In this document: positions 7,775-12,575 of the stretch, piece after piece
How positions within the stretch are numbered: the stretch's first letter is position 1
Layout of the letters: every line of letters starts with the position of its first letter
Assembly: GCA_902782905.1 (NCBI GenBank)
Contig: CACZPB010000124.1
Location: 1-12,575, forward strand
DNA length: 12,575 nucleotides
Reading direction: 5' to 3'
DNA from: an uncultured bacterium
Lineage (GTDB): Bacteria; Cyanobacteriota; Vampirovibrionia; Gastranaerophilales; Gastranaerophilaceae
Program-made: the position numbers and the translations under genes
Notes under the pieces: generated by a model
What the model was told of the DNA's origin: nothing
Databases searched by the model: none
The model's input: the letters and a program-made list of their open reading frames with translations, nothing else

Positions 7775-9415
7775 ATGAAAGTACAACCAATTTTACAACA
7801 GCCAAATCAAATACCCGAAAAACAACCGCATTTTAAAGGTGCGGTAGATACAACGCTGCGTTATTTAGCCACAAATCAAGCTATAGGTGCGAATGGTGTT
7901 GACTTCTGTTTTATGGTGTCCCCAAGAACAGCAAGTGATACAGTAAAGCGTGGTCCGGCAGCAGGTCTTGAAACATTCAGACGTGAAATTATGGGTACGG
8001 TAAACGATACTTTTGTAGGTTTATTTGGTGCTGCTTCCGGTGCTATGATTGCCGGAGCTCTTAATAAGAAATTCGGAACAAATGTAAACAAAATGTTTAC
8101 TGCACCCGAAACTCTCAATATTTTAGCTCAAAATAAAGCTGAACAGATTAAAAATAATAAATCACAAATTGAATATATTAAGGAAACTCTATCTAATGTA
8201 AGAGGTTACAATCCAACTTCTGCGCAAGCGGATGCAGAAGGTTATGTAAAACTGTCAAATAAAACTGTAGATGAAATAGCAAGGCTTTATGATGAACTTT
8301 TGAATAAAAAAGTTGATTTTCATAAGTGGACAAAAGATTCTACTGTTAATTCACGTGCAGTTTTGATAAATAAAATAACAGAAGATACAGGTGCTCAATC
8401 AAACTACATACTTAAATCAGCAGATAAGAAAATTGTAAGTAATACAAATCTAAAATCATTATTAAATGATATTTTCATTGTATCTGAATCATTTAATAAA
8501 GAAAAAGTTAATGAAGCTTTTGTAGAACAAATTAAGAATAATAAAGGGTTCAAAGAAAACAGCTTTGTAAAAGGTGTTCAGAAGTTTATGAAAACCCGCT
8601 CAGGCATGGGATTTGCAATAGCTTCTGCAATAGGTCTTTCAGTGCAGCCTATAAATATGTATCTGACAAAGCTAAAAACCGGTCAAGACGGTTTTGTCGG
8701 GGTAGAAGGCCGTTCTAAAGACACAAGTGCAGGTTTCTTTGGCTTGAAAGGTTTGAGCAGTGTTGCATTTTTGAGCATGATTTTATCAACGCTTAATATT
8801 AAACCGTGGCAGTTTACACCGTCTAAGTTCATGGATAAAATGGAATTTACAGGCAAGATGCCAACCATTAACCAACTGAAAGGTATTTACGGTATAACAA
8901 TTATTTCAAGAATTTTCTCTGCTCGTGATAAAGATGAGTTAAGAGAAGTTCTCACAAAAGATACATTAGGTTACTTGAGCTGGCTTGTACTCGGTGATAT
9001 TGTTAATAGAATTGCTGCAGAAAGACTTAATAAATCTGTAATGAACTTCAAAAAAGGAACAGAAAAATCAGGTTATTTCAAGAAAATGTTTAATGCAACG
9101 CTAAAAACAAGAGATGAAATTCTTGTCGAGACATTAGCTAAAAACGGCATCAAATCTACTAAGAATGTTGACGGTGAACTCGTTGCAAAGTCATTCAAAG
9201 AAATGGTTGCAGATTTGGATAAGTTGTCACCGGAACTTAAGAAAATTACAAAGAAACGCTTAAGCACTTTGAATAAGGCTCAGGTTGCCGGTTACTTATT
9301 CTCAGGTCTCGTTCTTGGTTTAGGTATTCCAAACTTGAATATTTATATTACAAACAAATTGGATAAAAAGCACAAAGAAGAAGCAGCAAAAACTGCAAAA
9401 GCTCAGGTTGCATAA
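7775..9415 (+). CDS. FKG-motif membrane-associated protein of unknown function, second paralog
   Basis: A 546-residue protein, paralogous to its upstream neighbour. A Gln/Pro-rich lead (MKVQPILQQPNQIPEKQP) ends in HFKG (FKG at 20-22). The shared blocks occur in the same order: PRT...AGLETFRRE (50-71), QPINMYLT (291-298), FTGKMPTINQ (358-367) with SRIFSARDKDEL, VLGDIVNRIAAE (405-416) and a basic C-terminal NKLDKKHKEE. Hydrophobic stretches lie at about 278-297, 326-340, 398-410 and 506-521. Residues 110-270 are charged and helical and diverge most from the paralog. An AAGGA site (7766-7770) supports the ATG; with the 17-base gap to the preceding gene it indicates an operon. No catalytic or ligand motif is recognisable. 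The matched architecture suggests two subunits of one membrane complex or two versions of one protein, which is inference. Confidence 0.75.
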   Translation: MKVQPILQQPNQIPEKQPHFKGAVDTTLRYLATNQAIGANGVDFCFMVSPRTASDTVKRGPAAGLETFRREIMGTVNDTFVGLFGAASGAMIAGALNKKFGTNVNKMFTAPETLNILAQNKAEQIKNNKSQIEYIKETLSNVRGYNPTSAQADAEGYVKLSNKTVDEIARLYDELLNKKVDFHKWTKDSTVNSRAVLINKITEDTGAQSNYILKSADKKIVSNTNLKSLLNDIFIVSESFNKEKVNEAFVEQIKNNKGFKENSFVKGVQKFMKTRSGMGFAIASAIGLSVQPINMYLTKLKTGQDGFVGVEGRSKDTSAGFFGLKGLSSVAFLSMILSTLNIKPWQFTPSKFMDKMEFTGKMPTINQLKGIYGITIISRIFSARDKDELREVLTKDTLGYLSWLVLGDIVNRIAAERLNKSVMNFKKGTEKSGYFKKMFNATLKTRDEILVETLAKNGIKSTKNVDGELVAKSFKEMVADLDKLSPELKKITKKRLSTLNKAQVAGYLFSGLVLGLGIPNLNIYITNKLDKKHKEEAAKTAKAQVA

Positions 9416-9453
9416 ATTTTTTTAATCAAGGAAACATCATTCCGTCCCTTATT

Positions 9454-9469
9454 GGGAGGTTAGGAGGGG
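9454..9469 (+). other. G-rich tract, possible two-tetrad quadruplex
   Basis: GGGAGGTTAGGAGGGG has four G-runs joined by 1-3 base loops, unusual in such AT-rich DNA. It sits in the transcribed 3' region of the second FKG gene, and TCCC at 9445-9448 can alternatively pair with GGGA at 9454-9457. It may be a remnant of an intergenic repeat, but no second copy is seen here. Confidence 0.35.
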
Positions 9470-9495
9470 TGTTAGATTAGAAATAGGAATTCAAC

Positions 9496-9526
9496 AGAGT
9501 TGTTAAAATCTGGATTTAACAACTCT
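9496..9526. terminator. Perfect hairpin between convergent genes
   Basis: The 12-base arms AGAGTTGTTAAA (9496-9507) and TTTAACAACTCT (9515-9526) are perfectly complementary around a 7-base loop. The hairpin lies between the second FKG gene and the opposing acetyltransferase gene and contains that gene's stop codon and last codons. It is symmetric, so it could act on both transcripts. No T-run follows on either strand, so it is not a canonical intrinsic terminator; 3'-end protection of the mRNA is an alternative role. Confidence 0.55.
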
Positions 9527-9970
9527 TGCAGGATTCCCTGCGGCAATTGTGTCTGAAGGTATGTCTTTGACAACAACAGAGCCTGCTCCTACAAGTACAT
9601 TATCGCCAATCTGCACATCGCCTATAACTACAGAGTTTGCAAAAATTTGGACGTTATCTCCTATTGTTGGGCATCCGTATTCTTTATTTGGTGAACAGCT
9701 TTCTCCTATTGTTACGTTTTGCCAGATAGTGCAATTGTGTCCGATTTTTGCGTTTCCGTTGATGACAATGCCTATTGGGTGAGGGAATTTTGTGCCTTTC
9801 TTGAGCAATTCTTTCAAATTTGGAATTGTGCAAATATCTTCCAATCTATTTATTGCAGGATATTTAAATTTGATTTTTATTCCAAAAATGACAAAAATAA
9901 GCTCTGCATCTTCTTTGTAGAATGCAAAAAGTTTTTTAAGAAAGCGTTTTATAACAGAATTTTTGTTCAA
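9503..9970 (-). CDS. Hexapeptide-repeat acyltransferase (serine acetyltransferase/CysE-like fold)
   Basis: A 155-residue protein. After a short N-terminal region (1-60) it has the left-handed beta-helix repeats of acyltransferases: FPHPIGIVINGNAKIGHNCTIWQNVTIG (62-89) and PTIGDNVQIFANSVVIGDVQIGDNVLVGAGSVVVKDIPSDTIAAGNPARVVK (101-152). The ending GAGSVVVKDIP...AAGNPARV is typical, and H64 in FPHPIG is in the position of a likely catalytic or substrate residue. Such enzymes use acetyl-CoA to modify serine or sugars. The short N terminus, ending in a FGIKIKFK motif common in surface-polysaccharide proteins, favours a sugar or polysaccharide acetyltransferase over true CysE. The start is TTG (9968-9970); no ATG exists in frame and the ribosome binding site is weak, so it is uncertain. 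It diverges from the XRE gene across a palindromic region. Confidence 0.85.
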   Translation of the reverse strand: MNKNSVIKRFLKKLFAFYKEDAELIFVIFGIKIKFKYPAINRLEDICTIPNLKELLKKGTKFPHPIGIVINGNAKIGHNCTIWQNVTIGESCSPNKEYGCPTIGDNVQIFANSVVIGDVQIGDNVLVGAGSVVVKDIPSDTIAAGNPARVVKSRF

Positions 9971-10003
9971 ATATACTAATAACCTAATAGCATTTTTATA
10001 ACT

Positions 10004-10057
10004 CTAACTAGTAGTATAATACTAGTCAGAAATAGTATACTCTCTTGTGTGTATAAT
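10004..10057. promoter_or_regulatory. Palindromic operator/promoter region between divergent genes
   Basis: A 26-base imperfect palindrome (10004-10029; arms CTAACTAGTA and TACTAGTCAG) encloses a TATAAT box (10015-10020). A smaller perfect palindrome AGTATACT follows at 10034-10041, and TAGTATA occurs at both 10012-10018 and 10033-10039, exactly 21 bases (two helical turns) apart. A second TATAAT at 10052-10057 would place the start of the repressor transcript near 10064. This arrangement fits a site bound by a dimeric HTH protein, plausibly the adjacent XRE protein acting on itself and on the divergent acetyltransferase. The binding protein is inferred. Confidence 0.55.
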
Positions 10058-10081
10058 GTCAATATTTGTACAATCATATAT

Positions 10082-10297
10082 ATGAATACAAGAAATAAAA
10101 TACTTGGCAAAAATATAAAAGCTGAACGAATAAGAAAAGATTTAACTCAAGCAAAATTGGCTGAGAAAATAAATATTAGTGAAAGTTCATTAAGTCTTAT
10201 TGAAAGAGGAGTTCAGTCTCCATCTGTTTTTATAGCTTTTGATATAGCAAAAGTTTTGAATATTGATATTAAAGAACTATTCAAGGGCATAAAATAA
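10082..10297 (+). CDS. Small XRE-family HTH transcriptional regulator
   Basis: A 71-residue protein that is essentially a single Cro/C1-type helix-turn-helix domain: LGKNIKAERIRKDLTQAKLAEKINISESSLSLIERG, then SPSVFIAFDIAKVLNIDIKELF. The TQAKLAEKINISESSLSLIERG segment contains the HTH, with the recognition helix at SESSLSLIE. There is no effector or dimerisation domain. The start is the ATG at 10082: an upstream in-frame ATG (10049) lies before the likely transcription start near 10064 and adds residues outside the domain. No Shine-Dalgarno sequence precedes the ATG. It is probably a local autoregulator acting on the palindromes upstream. No toxin partner or phage gene lies next to it, so an antitoxin role is not supported. 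The palindromic element begins 4-5 bases after its stop and may supply its 3' end. Confidence 0.85.
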   Translation: MNTRNKILGKNIKAERIRKDLTQAKLAEKINISESSLSLIERGVQSPSVFIAFDIAKVLNIDIKELFKGIK

Positions 10298-10302
10298 TGT
10301 AT

Positions 10303-10351
10303 TTTTATATGTTCATTTCTTTGACCGCAAAGAAACGAACCAAAGAAACTC
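10303..10351 (+). repeat. Left terminal inverted repeat of the palindromic element
   Basis: These 49 bases are the exact reverse complement of 10794-10842. They contain a nested palindrome (TTTCTTTG at 10316-10323, loop ACCG, CAAAGAAA at 10328-10335). CAAAGAAAC is repeated 13 bases further on at 10341-10349, a pattern expected of protein-binding sites at element ends. Confidence 0.85.
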
Positions 10352-10793
10352 CCCAAACTTTAACTTCGCTCACTAATCAATTGTAACGTTCGACCTAAGC
10401 GGCTTAACTCGGGACTTTCAAGTGTAAATGTATTGGTATAAATAAAACTACAAGTTTTTATAAAACAAAACATTTACTACTTGCCTGCCCCTCAAACAGA
10501 AGCCGCCTTGATTTTGTCTCACTAACATTGATTGTTCGCTGCGTTATGTTTGGGTATTAAAAAGTTATAAAAAAAATTAAAATAAGTGGGGTTTGGGGCA
10601 TAATGGAATGAGCAAACAATCTAGGTGAAGCAACAACAAAGAGAGTGCTGTTTGAAGGACAGGCGGGTTGGTAAATGGTTCTTTTGCATTAAATTTTAAT
10701 TATACATTTACCCCCATTTACCCCCGAAAGTCCTGAGTTCACTCGATTAGGCTGAACCGTAGAATTGTTTAGTGAATGGAATTAAAGCCCCAA

Positions 10794-10842
10794 GAGTTTC
10801 TTTGGTTCGTTTCTTTGCGGTCAAAGAAATGAACATATAAAA
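10794..10842 (-). repeat. Right terminal inverted repeat of the palindromic element
   Basis: Exact reverse complement of 10303-10351, with the same nested palindrome and repeated TTTCTTTG units. Perfect identity here contrasts with the many mismatches and indels between the inner halves, which suggests that the ends are under constraint or were recently homogenised. Confidence 0.85.
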
Positions 10843-10861
10843 TTAACTTTCAATGCTCAAG

Positions 10862-10882
10862 TCTTGCGGACAAAGAAATGAA
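10862..10882 (-). repeat. Degenerate third copy of the element end
   Basis: TCTTGCGGACAAAGAAATGAA closely resembles the outer part of the right terminal repeat (TCTTTGCGGTCAAAGAAATGAA), differing by one missing T and one substitution. It lies 20 bases outside the element and before the 3' end of the PgeF gene, as though an earlier copy had decayed or been partly duplicated. Confidence 0.5.
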
Positions 10883-10902
10883 AAAATTACAAAGATAAAT
10901 AT

Positions 10903-11577
10903 TTATAACATCAAAACTGCATAATGGCGGTTGGTTGTACCGTTTTCTTTTCGGTACGAATAAAATAAATCATTGTTACAAGACGTACAATAAGGGCAAA
11001 TATCTATCTTCTCTACCCCAATCTCCTGAAGTTGTCTGGCGTTAATTTGCTTCAAATCGACATTTCTCCCTTCAAATAAACCGGATATGTCAGACACAGT
11101 TTCTAGCAGCTTATTCTTTACATCTTCAGATACTTCGTAACAACATAGTGAAATTGCAGGACCAATCAGTGCTATAACATCTTTCGCCTTTGTGCCGAAA
11201 TCAGATTCCATTTTTTTTATTGTTTTTACCCCAATTTTTGCCGCAGTACCACGCCAGCCAGCATGTGAGATTGCACCAATTTTCTTTTCGCTATCATAAA
11301 AAATTAAAGGTGTACAATCCGCAAACTTCAAATATATCAATGTATTTGGCTCAGTTAATATCAGCCCGTCAGTATCAGGATATTCATTTCTTTCATCAAC
11401 AATTTCAACGTGGTCGCTATGAGTCTGAATTGGAGTGATGACTCTTGCTGCAAAATGAGGTGATGCGCCATTTACCCCATTTACCACAAACCCTCTTGTT
11501 GTGAAAAATGCAGTAACATCTTGTATATAATCGCTCTTTAAAACTCTTTTTCCTTCTAATTCATCAAAATAAAACAT
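10903..11577 (-). CDS. pgeF: PgeF/YfiH-family protein (peptidoglycan editing factor / purine nucleoside phosphorylase)
   Basis: A 224-residue protein, slightly short for the family (about 240-250). It has the family's metal-site motifs: QTHSDHV (H53), ADCTPLIFYD (C88) and AISHAGWRGTAAKI (H105). It also has DTDGLIL, IGPAISLCCYEV (143-149) and the C-terminal CTSCNNDLFYSYRKENGTTNRHYAVLML, matching the CTxxxxxxFFSYRRDxxTGR pattern. Bacterial members have been reported as multi-substrate purine nucleoside phosphorylase/adenosine deaminase enzymes related to LACC1 and, in E. coli, as a factor that keeps the muropeptide stem correct (PgeF). All three ligand residues are present, so it should be active. 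The ATG at 11575-11577 has no clear ribosome binding site; a possible -10 (TAGAAT) lies only 6 bases upstream on its strand, so leaderless translation is possible. It is divergent from aspS. Confidence 0.9.
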   Translation of the reverse strand: MFYFDELEGKRVLKSDYIQDVTAFFTTRGFVVNGVNGASPHFAARVITPIQTHSDHVEIVDERNEYPDTDGLILTEPNTLIYLKFADCTPLIFYDSEKKIGAISHAGWRGTAAKIGVKTIKKMESDFGTKAKDVIALIGPAISLCCYEVSEDVKNKLLETVSDISGLFEGRNVDLKQINARQLQEIGVEKIDICPYCTSCNNDLFYSYRKENGTTNRHYAVLML

Positions 11578-11634
11578 AAAAATATTCTACCACAATATAA
11601 TGCGTGTTAAATTAAATACCTGTAATAACAGCTT

Positions 11635-11704
11635 GGTTTAAACCTCTTGTATTTTAGCCCTGTTTGGGGTAAAAATAAGATTATAAAATCATTTTATAAG
11701 GGAG
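11635..11704 (+). promoter_or_regulatory. aspS leader: promoter candidates, palindromes and ribosome binding site
   Basis: The region between pgeF and aspS holds a perfect palindrome GGTTTAAACC (11635-11644), a candidate promoter TTGTAT (11647-11652) with TAAAAA (11670-11675) 17 bases on, and a second perfect palindrome, TTATAAAAT-C-ATTTTATAA (11681-11699). The latter abuts the ribosome binding site GGGAG (11700-11704). GGGAG is 8 bases from TTG 11713 and 20 from ATG 11725, so it decides for the TTG start. A perfect TATAAT further upstream (11596-11601) is another promoter possibility. Confidence 0.5.
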
Positions 11705-11712
11705 ATAAAACA

Positions 11713-12575
11713 TTGAAAACGAGTATGAAATCAGTTAATTGTGGTGAATTGAACCTCAAAAACTTAGATGAAGAAGTTACTTTGTGCGGTTGGGTCTCTA
11801 CAGTAAGAGATCTGGGCGGCATTTTGTTTATAGAACTTCGTGACAGAAGCGGATTTTTCCAACTTGTAGCTAACCCTCAAGTTAACCCTGATGTTCACGC
11901 AGTATTTTCAAAAGTAAGAAGTGAATACGTTATACAGGCAAAGGGTAAAGTTTCTAAAAGACCGGAAGAAACTTATAACGAAAAATATCCGACAGGACAG
12001 GTTGAAATGTATCCGGCATCTGTAGAAATTCTTTCCGAATCAAAAGTTCTTCCTTTTGTTTTGGGAGATGAGAATGTTTCAGAAGATGTAAGATTAAAAT
12101 ATCGTTATCTTGATATAAGAAACGAAAAAATGCTTAATAACCTGAAAGTTAGACACAATATAGTTCAAGCGGTAAGAAACTATTTGAACAACAAAGAGTT
12201 TTTGGAAGTAGAGACTCCAATTTTAATCAAGACAACACCAGAAGGTGCAAGAGATTATTTGGTTCCTTCTCGTGTTCAACCGGGGAAATTCTTTGCGCTT
12301 CCTCAATCACCGCAGATATTTAAGCAATTATTGATGGTAGGCGGAATTGAAAGATATTATCAAATCGCAAAATGTTTCCGTGATGAAGACTTGAGAGCTG
12401 ACAGGCAGCCTGAATTTACTCAGATTGACCTGGAGATGTCATTTGCCGGTGTCGATGAAGTTATTGAGGTGCAGGAAGGTTTCCTCAAGCGTCTGATGAA
12501 AGAAGTAAAAGGCATCGATGTAGAGACACCATTCCCAAGGATGCCTTATGCTGAAGCCATGGAGCGCTATGGATC
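11713..12575 (+). CDS. aspS: Aspartyl-tRNA synthetase, N-terminal part (3' truncated)
   Basis: 287 codons are visible before the window ends, about half of a bacterial AspRS. The N-terminal OB-fold anticodon-binding domain (about 1-105) includes TLCGWVSTVRDLGGILFIELRDRSGFFQLV. The class II catalytic core follows, with LKYRYLDIRNEKMLNNLKVRHNIVQAVRNYL, FLEVETPILIKTTPEGARDYLVPSR, the ALPQSPQIFKQLLM motif and CFRDEDLRADRQPEFTQIDLEMSF, all characteristic of bacterial-type AspRS; the insertion domain begins at the window edge. It charges tRNA-Asp with aspartate. The Leu in RDLGG is the residue of discriminating enzymes (E. coli L30) rather than the His of some non-discriminating ones, a weak hint that it charges only tRNA-Asp. 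The TTG start is chosen by GGGAG at 11700-11704; ATG 11725 is the alternative. Confidence 0.95.
   Translation, partial: MKTSMKSVNCGELNLKNLDEEVTLCGWVSTVRDLGGILFIELRDRSGFFQLVANPQVNPDVHAVFSKVRSEYVIQAKGKVSKRPEETYNEKYPTGQVEMYPASVEILSESKVLPFVLGDENVSEDVRLKYRYLDIRNEKMLNNLKVRHNIVQAVRNYLNNKEFLEVETPILIKTTPEGARDYLVPSRVQPGKFFALPQSPQIFKQLLMVGGIERYYQIAKCFRDEDLRADRQPEFTQIDLEMSFAGVDEVIEVQEGFLKRLMKEVKGIDVETPFPRMPYAEAMERYG

Larger units (their letters stand above)
10302..10843. mobile_element. MITE-like giant imperfect palindrome of about 540 bases
   Basis: The gene-free stretch 10298-10902 is mostly this element. Its ends are perfect 49-base inverted repeats (10303-10351 and 10794-10842). Inside, the two halves remain recognisably complementary: 10358-10419 with 10726-10786 (both include GACTTTC/GAAAGTC), 10471-10499 with 10648-10677 (GCCTG...CAAACAG), and about 10529-10554 with 10591-10621. 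An AT-rich loop of roughly 35 bases lies near 10555-10590. A TA at 10300-10301 and another at 10844-10845 flank it, which would fit a TA target duplication of the Tc1/mariner/IS630 type; that is weak evidence. It encodes no transposase, so movement would need one in trans. Two ~260-base repeats in head-to-head orientation is the alternative. Transcribed, it could fold into one very long RNA hairpin. Confidence 0.7.

Noticed and set aside
9549..9979. Plus-strand open frames opposite the acetyltransferase gene
   Set aside because: The minus strand has a full hexapeptide-repeat protein; the plus-strand translations show no family pattern and are antisense shadows.
10049..10081. Longer start for the XRE gene (ATG 10049)
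   Set aside because: It lies before the -10 box at 10052-10057 and adds residues outside the HTH domain, so the transcript would not include it.
10309..10386. Short open frame from the left arm of the palindrome (begins MFISLTAKKRTKET), mirrored on the minus strand at 10747-10836 with the same first residues
   Set aside because: Both follow automatically from the identical terminal repeats, diverge and stop soon after the perfect part, and lack a ribosome binding site; treated as a by-product of the repeat.
10082..10843. XRE gene plus long hairpin as a retron, toxin-antitoxin or phage-defence unit
   Set aside because: No reverse transcriptase, toxin, nuclease or other effector is present nearby, and the hairpin ends look like transposon termini.
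10302..10843. CRISPR array or tandem repeat array
   Set aside because: The repeats are inverted and unique in arrangement; there are no regularly spaced direct repeats with spacers.
11190..11438. Plus-strand open frame inside pgeF
   Set aside because: Antisense to a well-supported PgeF protein; low-complexity translation without a recognisable motif.

Overview
The window is AT-rich, has a compact bacterial layout and uses only TAA or TAG stops at the eleven gene ends visible. Several features point to a non-photosynthetic relative of cyanobacteria of the Gastranaerophilales/Melainabacteria type. These are two large proteins with an N-terminal FKG motif and a metzincin site with the GxxGHS spacing I associate with cyanobacterial matrixin-like proteases. 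The assignment rests on family resemblance seen by eye, not on a search.

Left part (1-4900): the 3' end of scpA overlaps scpB (chromosome segregation). Close behind, and probably co-transcribed, is a secreted or membrane-anchored matrixin-like protease with TPR repeats. A CxxCxxCC (YkgJ-type) protein faces it and overlaps its tail. A class A penicillin-binding protein follows with its own promoter. Middle (4921-9415): 20 bases after the PBP lies a 295-residue protein clearly related to the AICAR formyltransferase half of PurH but lacking its catalytic and substrate residues. A strong terminator then separates it from a two-gene operon of large membrane-associated FKG paralogs of unknown function.

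Right part (9416-12575): a hexapeptide-repeat acetyltransferase and a small XRE-type repressor are transcribed divergently from a palindromic, operator-like intergenic region. After the repressor lies a gene-free stretch of about 600 bases. It is almost entirely one imperfect palindrome of about 540 bases with perfect 49-base terminal inverted repeats, probably a MITE-like element that could form a giant hairpin. Then come a PgeF/YfiH-family protein on the minus strand and the start of aspS, which uses a TTG start and runs off the window.

The conserved genes serve segregation (ScpAB), cell-wall synthesis (PBP1A), possibly wall or purine quality control (PgeF) and translation (AspRS). The less ordinary content is the inactive-looking AICARFT paralog, the tandem FKG proteins, the protease placed behind scpAB and the palindromic element. 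I saw no rRNA, tRNA, CRISPR array or transposase gene.
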